Assembly: GCF_018449515.1 (NCBI RefSeq)
Contig: NZ_JAAVUQ010000001.1
Location: 186,001 to 250,000 of the forward strand
Length of the DNA: 64,000 bases
DNA from: Caballeronia sp. dw_19
Lineage (GTDB): Bacteria > Pseudomonadota > Gammaproteobacteria > Burkholderiales > Burkholderiaceae
Reading direction: 5' to 3'
Shown: piece after piece, positions 28,080 through 37,299 of the stretch
How positions within the stretch are numbered: the first letter of the stretch is position 1
Layout: the number at the start of each line of letters is the position of its first letter
Notes under the pieces: model-generated
Told to the model about the DNA's origin: nothing
What the model saw: the letters and a program-made list of their open reading frames with translations, nothing else
Databases searched by the model: none
Program-made: the position numbers and the translations under genes

Positions 28080-28679
28080 ATGAGCAAGCCCCTGATTGAG
28101 CCCTCCAGCAAGGCAGACATACCACCGGCGCCATTCGTGCGCATCGCGGAACCCGACGAAACCAATATCCGCGAACTGGTCGACGCGTTCTACCGGCGTG
28201 TGGACGATGACCTGCTGCTTGGCCCGATCTTCGCCCGCGAACTCGCTGGGCGCTGGGACGCGCATCTGGCGAAGATGACGACATTCTGGTCGAGCCTCGT
28301 GCTGGGCACGAAGGGATATAGGGGCAACGTTCAAGAGGCGCACCGGCCTCTTGGCGATATTGAACCCCAGCATTTTGCCCGCTGGCTCACGCTTTTCCTC
28401 GATACCGTCGATACCCGCTACGAGCCCGCCGCAGCCGTGCAGTTCATGGAGCCGGCGCTGCGCATTGCGCAAAGCCTGCAACTGAGCAAATTCGGCTGGG
28501 ACTATGCCATTCCGGACGCGCAGCTCGCATTGATGGCGTCGCTCAAGCGCCTGCGAACAGGCCGCAGCGAGAACGAGTCGTCGACGGAGTTGCCCGAGCG
28601 CAGCCACGGCGAACCCTTTCCAGTCAGGCTGTCGGGTGTTGAAAACATCGAATTACGCAACCGATCGAGCGACGCATAA
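28080..28679 (+). CDS. Group III truncated haemoglobin
   Basis: A 199-residue haem protein of the 2-on-2 globin type, group III (CtrHb-like). The core, residues 20-150, has the FYRRVDDDLLLGPIF B-helix region, the FWSSLVLGTKGYRGN E-helix part with aromatic residues, and proximal His H88 in EAHRPL. It is longer than the usual 130-150 residues because of a Ser/Glu/Arg-rich C-terminal tail of about 45 residues with no domain resemblance. Group III globins are linked to O2/NO chemistry; the divergent NsrR gene supports a role in nitrosative stress. Start ATG at 28080. Confidence 0.85.
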   Translation: MSKPLIEPSSKADIPPAPFVRIAEPDETNIRELVDAFYRRVDDDLLLGPIFARELAGRWDAHLAKMTTFWSSLVLGTKGYRGNVQEAHRPLGDIEPQHFARWLTLFLDTVDTRYEPAAAVQFMEPALRIAQSLQLSKFGWDYAIPDAQLALMASLKRLRTGRSENESSTELPERSHGEPFPVRLSGVENIELRNRSSDA

Positions 28680-28759
28680 GCGCGAACTCCCGATCCGCCT
28701 GCCACACAACAGGCAAACAGCCGAACGGAGCGCGGTCGAGGCCACTTGCTGCCAGTTGT

Positions 28760-29239
28760 TTACGCCCCCGTCCCTTTTGGCGTCTCCAGATTCCATCGTG
28801 TCAGCGCGGCGTCGTCGGATTCACGGGCATCGACCCATTTCTCACCGTGTTCCGTCTTTTCCTTCTTCCAGAACGGCGCCTGCGTTTTCAGATAATCCAT
28901 CACGAACGCACACGATTCGAACGCTTGCGCCCGGTGCATGGCGGTTGTCACAACCAGCACGATCTGGTCGAGCGGCAAGAGTTTTCCCACGCGATGGACG
29001 ATCAGCACATCCGAACCCGGCCAGCGTTCCCGAGCCTGCGCAGCGATTGCCTCCAGTGCCTTTTCGGTCATGCCTGGATAGTGTTCCAGCTCCATTGCCT
29101 GAACGGTTTGGCCCTCGTTCAAATCCCGCACCGTGCCTACAAAACACGCCACCGCGCCTACCTTGGGATTGTCCGCGCGCAGCGCGGCAACTTCCGTGCT
29201 CAGATCGAAATCGGCTTCCTGCACGCGTACCCGGGTCAT
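28760..29239 (-). CDS. moaE: Molybdopterin synthase large subunit MoaE
   Basis: MoaE together with MoaD inserts two sulfurs into precursor Z (cPMP) to make molybdopterin. The 159-residue protein has the GAVACFVGTVRD motif near 28-39, the LEHYPGMTEKAL segment and the MDYLKTQAPFWKKE active-site segment with the catalytic lysines, all family hallmarks. It follows moaD with a one-base gap, so the two subunits are translationally coupled. Third gene of the minus-strand moeA-moaD-moaE operon. Confidence 0.96.
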   Translation of the reverse strand: MTRVRVQEADFDLSTEVAALRADNPKVGAVACFVGTVRDLNEGQTVQAMELEHYPGMTEKALEAIAAQARERWPGSDVLIVHRVGKLLPLDQIVLVVTTAMHRAQAFESCAFVMDYLKTQAPFWKKEKTEHGEKWVDARESDDAALTRWNLETPKGTGA

Positions 29240-29240
29240 C

Positions 29241-29498
29241 TCAGCCTCCCGTGACTGGCGGGAAAAACGCGACTTCGCAGCCTTCCGTGATACGTCGCGA
29301 CGGGTCCGTCATTTCGTGGTTGCACGCCATGCGCAACGAGCGGCCCTCGGCGAGCGTTTCCGCCCATTCACCGCCGCGCATGCGCAGCCAGGCGCGCACG
29401 TCGCCGACGCTGGACACGCTGTCCGGCACATCCACGCTCTCGTTCGCCACGCCGAGCGCTTCGCGCACGCTGGCAAAAAACCGTAATTCGACTTTCAT
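29241..29498 (-). CDS. moaD: Molybdopterin synthase sulfur carrier subunit MoaD
   Basis: An 85-residue ubiquitin-fold sulfur carrier. It begins MKVELRFFASVREALG, typical of MoaD, and ends in the required Gly-Gly (FFPPVTGG), whose C-terminus is adenylated by MoeB and thiocarboxylated. Eighteen bases separate it from moeA and one base from moaE. Confidence 0.95.
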   Translation of the reverse strand: MKVELRFFASVREALGVANESVDVPDSVSSVGDVRAWLRMRGGEWAETLAEGRSLRMACNHEMTDPSRRITEGCEVAFFPPVTGG

Positions 29499-29516
29499 GA
29501 TTGCCTTCGACGCAAA

Positions 29517-30794
29517 TCAACGCATCAGTTCTGAAAACGGGATAAACCGCACGGTCTCGCCGGCCTGGATAGCATGATTCGGTGGGTTATCGATCAGACC
29601 GTCGCCCCAGACCGTGGATGTCATTACGGCCGAACTTTGATTCCCGAAGATCTCCAGCCCGCCCGCTTCGTTCACCCGGGCACGCAGGAATTCGTTGCGC
29701 CGGTCGCCCTTTTTCTGCGAGAAATCGGCGCGCATGGCATACACGCGCGGTTCAACCGCCTCGACGCCCGCCAGCCGCAGGATAAATGGGCGTACGAACA
29801 GCAGGAACGTGCAGAAACTGGAGACCGGATTCCCCGGCAAGCCGATAAAAAACGCCTCGCCGCCGTTTTTATCGGCAGGTTGATCCACCGGCCCGCGCCG
29901 CACCGCGCCGAACGCGAGCGGCTTGCCGGGTTTCATCGCGATCTGCCACATGGAAATGCGCCCTTCGGCTTCCACAGCCGGTTTCACATGATCTTCCTCG
30001 CCAACCGACACGCCTCCGCACGTGAGGATCATGTCGTGATCACGTGCCGCGCGCCGCAGGGTTTCGCGGGTTGCGTCCAGACGGTCAGGCACGATACCGA
30101 GGTCGGTCACGTCGCAACCCAGTTCACCAAGCAACGCACGCAGCGTGAAACGATTCGAGTTGTAGATCGCGCCGGGGCGTAACGGCTCGCCGGGCATGGT
30201 GAGTTCGTCGCCGGTAAAAAACACCGCCACGTGCACTTTGCGCACCACGTCGAGCGCAGCGCTACCCACCGATGCCGCGAGCCCCAGCGCCTGCGGCGTA
30301 AGCCGCGTGCCGGCGGGGAGAATCACCGAGCCGCGACGGATATCGGCACCTTGCTGGGTGATCCATTCGCCCTCCGGCGGCACCTGCGAGAACGTTGCGC
30401 CAGCGTTGTCGGCGCGAACCATTTCCTGCATCACGATGGCGTCCGCACCCGGCGGCACGGTGGCGCCGGTGAAGATGCGCGCGACCGTGCCGGCCGCCAG
30501 CGGCTCGGCCGCCTGGCCAGCCGGCACACGCTGCGACACGGGCAGCGTCACAGCGCTCGCATCAGACGCGCCGGCGAGATCCGCGGCCCGCACCGCGTAG
30601 CCGTCCATGGAACTGGTGCGCATGGGCGGGACGTCGAGCGGCGACACGACCGCTGTGGCCAGCACGCGCCCGAGCGCTTCGAAGGTATCGACGGTTTGCG
30701 CGCCGTCCACCCGGCGCGCGGCCGCCAGCAAGGTAGCGAGTGCGTCGGCGGTGGACAGCATTGGCGGGCGTGGAGCGGCGGGCGTGGTGGACAT
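29517..30794 (-). CDS. moeA: Molybdopterin molybdenumtransferase MoeA
   Basis: MoeA inserts molybdate into adenylated molybdopterin. The 425-residue protein has the [13 protein letters not shown] motif near 45-57, the [11 protein letters not shown] active-site loop, the [13 protein letters not shown] motif and the [10 protein letters not shown] and [12 protein letters not shown] segments, in the usual order, with domain IV at the C-terminus. ATG at 30794 was preferred over one 78 bases upstream because the extra residues do not fit the family. First gene of the moeA-moaD-moaE operon; no molybdenum-cofactor riboswitch fold was evident in the leader. Confidence 0.95.
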   Translation of the reverse strand: MSTTPAAPRPPMLSTADALATLLAAARRVDGAQTVDTFEALGRVLATAVVSPLDVPPMRTSSMDGYAVRAADLAGASDASAVTLPVSQRVPAGQAAEPLAAGTVARIFTGATVPPGADAIVMQEMVRADNAGATFSQVPPEGEWITQQGADIRRGSVILPAGTRLTPQALGLAASVGSAALDVVRKVHVAVFFTGDELTMPGEPLRPGAIYNSNRFTLRALLGELGCDVTDLGIVPDRLDATRETLRRAARDHDMILTCGGVSVGEEDHVKPAVEAEGRISMWQIAMKPGKPLAFGAVRRGPVDQPADKNGGEAFFIGLPGNPVSSFCTFLLFVRPFILRLAGVEAVEPRVYAMRADFSQKKGDRRNEFLRARVNEAGGLEIFGNQSSAVMTSTVWGDGLIDNPPNHAIQAGETVRFIPFSELMR

Positions 30795-31069
30795 CGTCGG
30801 AAGATTTGTATTGGCCGTGAAATGGCGGAATGGTGAAATGGGCAGCGCTAAAAAGCGCGGCATCCGAAGCACTTATTGTAGCGAGAAGCCAGCACCAAGC
30901 GTCCGCCCGGTTGCGCCCGATGCGGGCTCATCGGCCATCCGGACAAGTGCAGGACAATGGCGCACACCGTCGCCCCCCGGCTACGCGGCGCTTTTTTGCC
31001 CGGCGCCCGCGCCGCCGCTCGACGCGGGCTCGGTGATACACTCGCACGACACTTTCAGACTTCTCCCCT

Positions 31070-31615
31070 ATGAAATTCTGTTCCGTCTGCGGCCACGAGG
31101 TCGGCCTGAGCATTCCGCCTGGCGACAATCGCCAGCGCTACGTCTGCGGCAATTGCGGCACGGTGCATTATCAGAATCCGCGCAACGTGGTCGGGACCGT
31201 GCCGGTCTGGGACGACAAGGTGCTGCTGTGCCGGCGCGCGATCGAACCGCGCTACGGCTACTGGACCTTGCCGGCGGGTTTCATGGAGATGGACGAAACC
31301 ACCAGCGAAGGCGCCGCGCGCGAAACGCTCGAAGAAGCCGGCGCGCGCGTCGAAATCCAGAGCCTCTTCACGCTGCTGAACGTGCCGCACGTACATCAGG
31401 TGCATCTCTTCTATCTGGCACGGCTGCTGGATCTGGACATCGACGCAGGCGAGGAAAGTCTCGAAGTGAAGCTCTTCGACGAGAGCGAAATCCCTTGGGA
31501 CGAAATCGCCTTCCCAACGGTCGGGCAGACGCTGCGCTTCTTTTTCGCCGACCGCGCCGCCGGCAACTACGCGCTGCATACCGGCGACATCTTCCGCTCG
31601 CTGCGCGAAGGCTGA
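31070..31615 (+). CDS. Nudix hydrolase with N-terminal zinc ribbon
   Basis: A 181-residue pyrophosphohydrolase. The N-terminus has a zinc ribbon (C4, C7, C26, C29), and the Nudix box is complete (Gx5Ex7REUxEEx[24 protein letters not shown], spread over residues 66-87; key residues G66, E72, R80, E81, E84, E85). This architecture resembles the C-terminal part of NADH pyrophosphatase NudC but lacks the NudC SQPWPFPxS motif, so the substrate is unknown. It starts a short plus-strand run with aat 14 bases downstream. Confidence 0.88.
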   Translation: MKFCSVCGHEVGLSIPPGDNRQRYVCGNCGTVHYQNPRNVVGTVPVWDDKVLLCRRAIEPRYGYWTLPAGFMEMDETTSEGAARETLEEAGARVEIQSLFTLLNVPHVHQVHLFYLARLLDLDIDAGEESLEVKLFDESEIPWDEIAFPTVGQTLRFFFADRAAGNYALHTGDIFRSLREG

Positions 31616-31629
31616 GCGCCCCGAGAATC

Positions 31630-32379
31630 ATGGTTCCCTGGCTCGCCTCCGACGATCCGTTCCCCCCCGTCGAGCGCGCGCTCGGCGAGGCGAGCGGCGC
31701 GCCCGGATTACTCGCGGCCAGCGCTGAATTGCAGAGCAGCCGTCTCGTGGATGCGTATCAGCGCGGCATTTTTCCGTGGTATTCCGATGGCCAGCCGGTG
31801 CTCTGGTGGAGTCCCGATCCTCGCATGGTGCTGATTCCCGACGAATTCAAAGTCTCCGATTCGCTGCGTAAAACGCTGCGGCGCGTGTTGCGCGAGGCAT
31901 CGTGGGAAATTCGCGTGGACGAAGATTTTGCCGGTGTGATGCGTGCCTGCGCCCAGACGCCGCGCGAAGGCCAGCGCGGCACCTGGATCACGGGGGATAT
32001 CGTGGAAGCGTATTCCTCGCTGCATCGCGAAGGACGGGCGCACAGCATTGAAACGTGGTTCGAGGGCAAGCGCGTGGGCGGTCTTTATGGCGTGTCGTTC
32101 GGGCGCATGTTTTTCGGCGAATCGATGTTCGCGCATCGCACCGATGCCTCGAAAATCGCGCTCGCGGCGCTCATCGGACACTTGCGTCGCCATAAAATAG
32201 AGATGATAGACTGCCAGCAGAATACGTCGCATCTGGCGTCGCTGGGCGGGCGGGAGATCTCCCGCAAGGCATTTGTGAGACATCTGCGCGGGGCTGTCGG
32301 CGAGCCGCCGGTGCCTTGGCAGTTCGACAAATACGCGCTGCTCGAAACGCTTCGGCCACCCGTATCGCCGGTGGAATGA
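31630..32379 (+). CDS. aat: Leucyl/phenylalanyl-tRNA--protein transferase
   Basis: Aat attaches Leu or Phe from charged tRNA to proteins with N-terminal Lys or Arg, tagging them for ClpS/ClpAP. The 249-residue protein shows [21 protein letters not shown], the [17 protein letters not shown] core and [22 protein letters not shown], all strongly conserved. Start is ATG at 31630; the frame is open upstream inside the Nudix gene. It lies between a Nudix gene and bpt, the second N-degron transferase. Confidence 0.97.
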   Translation: MVPWLASDDPFPPVERALGEASGAPGLLAASAELQSSRLVDAYQRGIFPWYSDGQPVLWWSPDPRMVLIPDEFKVSDSLRKTLRRVLREASWEIRVDEDFAGVMRACAQTPREGQRGTWITGDIVEAYSSLHREGRAHSIETWFEGKRVGGLYGVSFGRMFFGESMFAHRTDASKIALAALIGHLRRHKIEMIDCQQNTSHLASLGGREISRKAFVRHLRGAVGEPPVPWQFDKYALLETLRPPVSPVE

Positions 32380-32590
32380 ACGAGGCAGGTTTTGAACGAG
32401 GCGTGAGATCCGGGACGCCAGCCGATGCATGCTTTGATATTCGCGAACGAATCCAGAACCATCGAATGTGATGGTCAGCAGGCAAGATAGCAACACAACC
32501 GAGGTTTTCCGCCCTGCATCGAACCGCTGCGGCACGGTTGGGACGGCAAGCAAGATAGACGGATAGACGCTTAGAACGAGAGCTGCCAAC

Positions 32591-33472
32591 GTGACTCACC
32601 CCAATGAGCTGCCGCTTTCTCCGCTTTCGGCGTTGCAATTCTATGCAACGGCGCCGTACCCCTGCAGCTATCTGGATGGACGCATTGCGCGCTCCCAGGT
32701 GGCAACGCCCAGTCACCTGATCAACTCCGACGTCTACACCGAACTCGTCAAGGCGGGTTTCCGGCGCTCGGGGGTCTTCACGTATCGTCCGTATTGCGAC
32801 GGTTGCCGCGCTTGCGTGCCGGTGCGCGTGGCCATCGACCACTTCCAGCCGAACCGCACCCAGCGTCGCGTCTGGAAGCAGCATGGCGGACTGGTAGCGA
32901 GCGTCGCACCGCTTCACTACGACGAAGAGCATTACGCGCTCTATATGCGCTATCAGTCGGCGCGGCACGCGGGCGGCGGCATGGATCGCGACAGCCGCGA
33001 CCAGTACGAGCAATTTTTGCTGCAAAGCCGGATCAACTCGCGCCTGGTGGAATTCCGCGAGCCTCTTCCCGCCGGCAATCCCGCAAACCCCGGTAATTCC
33101 GACGCAAGCCTGCCCGTCAGTCTCGTCGACGATCCGCCCGAGCGCGGCACGCTGCGCATGATCAGCATGATCGATATTCTCGGCGACGGACTTTCGTCGG
33201 TTTATACATTTTTCGAACCCGGCCTGCCCCACACCAGCTTCGGCACTTACAACATCCTGTGGCAGATCGAACAGGCGCGCAGCCTGGATTTGCCTCACGT
33301 CTATCTTGGTTACTGGATCCGTGAGAGCGACAAAATGGCGTACAAGGCGAATTTCCGGCCGCTGGAGGGCTTGATCGACGGCCACTGGGGGTTACTCGAT
33401 CCCGTTACCATGCACTCCGCCGGAACGCCGCCCATGCCCGGCAAGATGCCCACGGACAAACCGCGGCGCTGA
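32591..33472 (+). CDS. bpt: Aspartate/glutamate leucyltransferase (Bpt)
   Basis: Bpt adds Leu to proteins with N-terminal Asp or Glu, feeding the same ClpS/ClpAP N-degron pathway as Aat. The 293-residue protein has the N-terminal cysteine cluster (YPCSYLDGR and [14 protein letters not shown]26, C75 and C78 region), [12 protein letters not shown] and the C-terminal [22 protein letters not shown] motif of the ATE1-type acyltransferase fold. It starts with GTG at 32591 ([18 protein letters not shown]); no better ATG gives the family start. Next gene is pyrD on the same strand. Confidence 0.95.
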   Translation: MTHPNELPLSPLSALQFYATAPYPCSYLDGRIARSQVATPSHLINSDVYTELVKAGFRRSGVFTYRPYCDGCRACVPVRVAIDHFQPNRTQRRVWKQHGGLVASVAPLHYDEEHYALYMRYQSARHAGGGMDRDSRDQYEQFLLQSRINSRLVEFREPLPAGNPANPGNSDASLPVSLVDDPPERGTLRMISMIDILGDGLSSVYTFFEPGLPHTSFGTYNILWQIEQARSLDLPHVYLGYWIRESDKMAYKANFRPLEGLIDGHWGLLDPVTMHSAGTPPMPGKMPTDKPRR

Positions 33473-33624
33473 CCCGTACGGCAGGCTCCTGCAATAGCCT
33501 TTTTGGTGGTCCTGCCTGAGGCCCTTTTCATCCGCTTTTCATCGGTGTGTCATCGCTTTTCGGCGTGCCTCCTCAAAGCCGTTAAAATGGCGCGTCTCAA
33601 TTTACGCCGCTCCGGCCTTTCCTC

Positions 33625-34665
33625 GTGTTCAGCTCCCTCTACCCGCTCGCCCGCGCGCAACTTTTTCGCATGGATGCGGAAGACGCCCATCATCTGACGC
33701 TGCGTATGCTGGGCGCCGCCGGCCGCACCGGCCTGGCCGGCATGTTTGCCGAGCGCGCCGCCGATTCGCCGCGTACCGTCATGGGCCTGAGCTTTCGCAA
33801 TCCGGTCGGGCTCGCGGCAGGGCTGGACAAAGACGGTGCGTGTATCGATGGACTGGCCTCGCTCGGGTTTGGATTCATCGAAGTGGGAACGGTCACGCCG
33901 CGCGCGCAGCCCGGTAACCCGCGCCCGCGCATGTTTCGCCTGCCCGACGCGCAGGCGCTGATCAACCGGCTTGGTTTCAACAACCGCGGCGTCGATCAGT
34001 TCGTCGAGAACGTCCAGGCCGCGCGGTATCGCGGCGTGCTGGGGCTGAATATTGGCAAGAATGCCGATACCCCCATAGAACGCGCCGCCGAAGATTATTT
34101 GTATTGCCTCGAGCGTGTCTACCCGTTCGCGAGCTACGTGACGATCAACATCTCGTCGCCGAATACGAAAAACCTGCGCCAGTTGCAAGGCGCGGGCGAA
34201 CTCGACGCGCTGCTCGGCGCACTGAAGGACAAACAACAACGTCTGTCCGACATGCACGGCAAACTTGTACCCCTCGCACTGAAGATCGCCCCCGATCTCG
34301 ACGACGAGCAGATCAAGGAGATTGCCGCGACCTTGCTGCGCCACAAGATTGATGGCGTGATCGCGACCAACACCACGTTGTCGCGCACCGCTGTGACGGG
34401 CATGAAACACGGCGATGAAGCCGGCGGTTTGTCGGGCAAGCCGGTTTTCGAAGCATCGAATGCGGTGATCCGCAAGCTGCGCGCGGAGCTGGGCAGCGAG
34501 GTGCCGATCATCGGCGTGGGCGGCATCATGTCGGGCGACGACGCACGCGAGAAACTCGCAGCGGGCGCATCGCTCGTGCAGATCTACACCGGGCTGATCT
34601 ATCGCGGCCCGGCGCTTGTGACGGAATGCGTCGAAGCACTGGCCCGCACGAGTGCCGCTGCATGA
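33625..34665 (+). CDS. pyrD: Dihydroorotate dehydrogenase (quinone), class 2
   Basis: The fourth step of pyrimidine biosynthesis: FMN-dependent oxidation of dihydroorotate with electrons going to quinone at the inner membrane. The 346-residue protein has the class 2 N-terminal membrane helix ([22 protein letters not shown]), [27 protein letters not shown] and the catalytic serine segment NISSPNT, ending with [27 protein letters not shown]. It starts at GTG 33625. Monocistronic or at the end of the aat-bpt run. Confidence 0.97.
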   Translation: MFSSLYPLARAQLFRMDAEDAHHLTLRMLGAAGRTGLAGMFAERAADSPRTVMGLSFRNPVGLAAGLDKDGACIDGLASLGFGFIEVGTVTPRAQPGNPRPRMFRLPDAQALINRLGFNNRGVDQFVENVQAARYRGVLGLNIGKNADTPIERAAEDYLYCLERVYPFASYVTINISSPNTKNLRQLQGAGELDALLGALKDKQQRLSDMHGKLVPLALKIAPDLDDEQIKEIAATLLRHKIDGVIATNTTLSRTAVTGMKHGDEAGGLSGKPVFEASNAVIRKLRAELGSEVPIIGVGGIMSGDDAREKLAAGASLVQIYTGLIYRGPALVTECVEALARTSAAA

Positions 34666-34797
34666 TTGGGTCTCCCCTTTCGCTACGCTTGGGCTCAACC
34701 CCACATGAGCAAACGATCTGAAGACGGCATTGCGTTTTAGCTATCATCGCCGCACTTCAGATTACTCACAAAAACCCGGACAAAGGTAACGCAACTC

Positions 34798-35589
34798 ATG
34801 AAACTGTCTCTCTTCAAGAAAGTGCTCGTAGCAGGTTTGATCGGCGCATCACTCTCGGCGGTCGCGCACGCGGAAGACCTGCTGGATTCGGTCAAGCAAC
34901 GCGGTACGTTGCGCATTGGCCTGGAAGGTACTTTCCCGCCGTTCAACTCGAAGACGCCGCAAGGTGAACTGGTTGGCTTCGACGTGGATATCGCGAAGGC
35001 GGTTGCCGCGAAGCTCGGCGTGAAGCCAGTATTCGTGACGACCGAATGGAGCGGGATCATTGCGGGCTTGCAGGCTGACAAGTTCGATGTAATCGTGAAT
35101 CAGGTCGGCATTACCGATGCCCGCAAGCAGACGCTTGATTTCTCGCCGGCGTACACGTATTCAAATGCGCAGTTGATTCAGCGCAAGGACGACACGCGGG
35201 ACTTCAAGACGCTTGAGGACCTGAAGGGCAAGAAGCTTGGCGTGGGTCTGGGCACGAACTACATGGACATGGCGAAGGCTGTGCCGGGTATCGATGTAAA
35301 GACGTATCCGGGCGCGCCTGAGTACCTGCGCGATCTCGCTTCGAACCGTCTGGATGCTGCGTTGAACGACCGCCTGATGCTTGCGTACCTGATGAAGAAT
35401 TCGCAGTTGCCGCTGCGCACGGGTGCGAATGTGGGCCCGGGCAATCCGTCGGGTATTCCGTTCAAGAAGGGCAATCCGAAGTTCGAGAAAGCCATTGATG
35501 ACGCGATGACCCAGCTTGAAGCCGATGGTACGTTCACGAAGATCTCGGACAAGTGGTTCGGTATCGACGTGACGAAGCCGGCGAAGTAA
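34798..35589 (+). CDS. tcyJ: Amino acid ABC transporter substrate-binding protein, cystine type (FliY/TcyJ-like)
   Basis: A periplasmic solute-binding protein of 263 residues with a signal peptide cleaved at AHA|E (residue 25). The mature chain carries the SBP_bac_3 motifs RGTLRIGLEGTFPPFN, GFDVDIAKAVAAKLG, VNQVGITDARK, GVGLGTNY and the C-terminal KWFGIDVTK, which match E. coli cystine-binding FliY/TcyJ closely. The ribosome binding site AAAGGT lies 11 bases upstream. The permease gene follows after 128 bases. Cystine specificity is inferred from the motifs; other polar amino acids are possible. Confidence 0.9.
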   Translation: MKLSLFKKVLVAGLIGASLSAVAHAEDLLDSVKQRGTLRIGLEGTFPPFNSKTPQGELVGFDVDIAKAVAAKLGVKPVFVTTEWSGIIAGLQADKFDVIVNQVGITDARKQTLDFSPAYTYSNAQLIQRKDDTRDFKTLEDLKGKKLGVGLGTNYMDMAKAVPGIDVKTYPGAPEYLRDLASNRLDAALNDRLMLAYLMKNSQLPLRTGANVGPGNPSGIPFKKGNPKFEKAIDDAMTQLEADGTFTKISDKWFGIDVTKPAK

Positions 35590-35717
35590 GCCGGCACAGT
35601 CAATCCCGGACCCTCAAGCGTTCGGCATCGGGGCGGCTTCCAGGGAGATGCCGCCCTTTGCATTTCGCCCTTTGCATTTGATGCCCGCCTCCGACGTTAC
35701 GCCTACTCTACTCATTC

Positions 35718-36377
35718 ATGTCCACGACATCCCTGCTCGTTCAATCCATGCCGGCCCTCGCACAAGGCGCCGTTCTGACGATCAAGTTCGCGGTCTATTC
35801 GATGTTCTTTGGCCTGATCGCGGGCACGATACTCGCGATGATGGGCATCAGCCGAAGCCGAACACTGGTCGGCCTGGGGCGCGCTTATGTGAGTGTGATG
35901 CGTGGTACGCCGTTGCTGGTGCAGATCTTCGTGATCTATTACGGGTTGCCGAGTCTGGGTATTTCGCTTGATCCGACGCCAGCGGGGGTGATCGCGTTGT
36001 CGGCGAATGTGGCGGCTTATCTTTCCGAAAGCATGCGCGGCGCTATTCTCGGGATTCAGAGTGGGCAGTGGCTGGCGGCTTATAGCTTGGGTTTGTCGAG
36101 GATGCAGACGCTGCGGTATGTGATTGGTCCGCAGGCGCTGCGGATTGCTGTGCCCAGTCTTTCGAATAGTCTCATTAGCCTCATCAAGGATACGTCGCTG
36201 GTGTCCGTGATTACGGTTACTGAATTGCTACGCAGTGCGCAGGAAGTTATTGCCGCTACTTATCAGCCTTTGCCGTTGTATCTTGCTGCCGCTGTGGTGT
36301 ATTGGGTGCTTTGTAGCGTGTTGGAGTTCGTGCAGCGGATGTTTGAGCGCAGGTTGGCGTTGCCGGGGAGGCATTAG
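35718..36377 (+). CDS. tcyL: Amino acid ABC transporter permease, cystine type (YecS/TcyL-like)
   Basis: A 219-residue inner-membrane permease with five or six hydrophobic segments and the EAA loop of the HisM/GlnP family (SLGLSRMQTLRYVIGPQALRIAVPSLSN). It pairs with the upstream binding protein. The expected ATP-binding subunit (TcyN/YecC-like) is absent: the gene is followed 11 bases after its stop by a repeat element and then convergent lepB. Either the ATPase is encoded elsewhere or the operon was cut by the repeat insertion. Confidence 0.91.
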   Translation: MSTTSLLVQSMPALAQGAVLTIKFAVYSMFFGLIAGTILAMMGISRSRTLVGLGRAYVSVMRGTPLLVQIFVIYYGLPSLGISLDPTPAGVIALSANVAAYLSESMRGAILGIQSGQWLAAYSLGLSRMQTLRYVIGPQALRIAVPSLSNSLISLIKDTSLVSVITVTELLRSAQEVIAATYQPLPLYLAAAVVYWVLCSVLEFVQRMFERRLALPGRH

Positions 36378-36388
36378 GGGTTGGTCGG

Positions 36389-37291
36389 TTCTGGGGTTGG
36401 TGGTCGGTCGGGTTCATTGCCGGGTTGGTGCTTTCGGCGTTAGCGGTCTGCGAGAGTCGGATTTTCTCTTTATCACTGTTAGCCACTGTGCGTGGCGGCA
36501 CGTCATTTCTTTGTCCAAAGCGACAAAGAAACGAAGCAAAGAAAACGCTTTAACCGCTCTACCCTAAGTGTCCACAGCGTGCAGTTTCTATTCATAGGTG
36601 CCCCAAAAGCACGGTGCTCGCCAGAGCGGAGGATGGTTGAACCCCTCCTTCTCGCGAATCCTGACACGAACACGCTTCGCCCCGTACGCTCTCGGGCAAG
36701 CACCATTGCTAAGGAATCCAAATGGCCTCACACGTATTTACGGCTTCGCTTTTTTGCTGGGTTGGCTCCCCAGTCTGCGCGGCCATATTCGTGCGTCACA
36801 GCCCGATGCGGATTTACTACTTCAGTTTTTGGTGAGTTTGCTGCGCGGCCTAGACAGTTATTTTCGTTGGATACCGCCTTACGTATTTTGGGGCTTCGTT
36901 TCCAGGCGGGTTGGCTACGTGGTCCGTCACGCGTACAAATTGGTGGTCGGTCGTCCGCGGATAGCGCGGGGTGCCCCTTGGGCAGGTTCAATCACTGGTG
37001 GCGAAGCGTGTGGGTATCCGTGTTCGGAGAAGGAGGGGTTCAAACATCCGTCGCTCTGGCGAGCACCGTGCTTTTGGGGCACCCATGAATGAAAACTGCA
37101 CGCTGTGGACACTTAGGGTAGCGTGGTTTAAAAGCGTTTTCTTTGCTTCGTTTCTTTGTCGCTTTGGACAAAGAAATGACGTGCCGCCACGCACAGTGGC
37201 TAATAGTGATAAAGAGAAAATCCGACTCTCGCAGACCACTAACGCCGAAAGCACCAACCCGGCATAGACCCCGACCGCCAACCTCAGAACC
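36389..37291. repeat. Long inverted-repeat element, copy A (about 0.9 kb)
   Basis: A non-coding-looking element filling the gap between two convergent genes. Its arms, 36389-36653 and 37027-37291, are inverted copies about 265 bases long with few mismatches (both contain the strings TCTGCGAGAGTCGG, CTTTGTCCAAAGCGAC and ACGGTGCTCGCCAGAGCG or their complements). A core of about 370 bases separates them. A second copy (58396-59296) has the same arms and the core in the opposite orientation. A 164-codon frame crosses copy A but is split in copy B, so coding is unlikely. No transposase is present. Such repeats recur in Paraburkholderia/Caballeronia genomes as spurious small proteins (recollection, not checked). 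Confidence 0.88.
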
Positions 37292-37299
37292 TAGCCCCC

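Noticed and set aside
32171..33385. A 404-codon frame antisense to aat and bpt
   Set aside because: It overlaps two well-recognised enzymes and has no recognisable motif.
33550..34704. A 384-codon frame antisense to pyrD
   Set aside because: Shadow of pyrD; Arg/Gln/His-rich, no start signals.
36389..37291. Repeat as an insertion sequence with transposase
   Set aside because: No frame in either copy resembles a transposase or has a DDE-type pattern; the only long frame is broken in the second copy.
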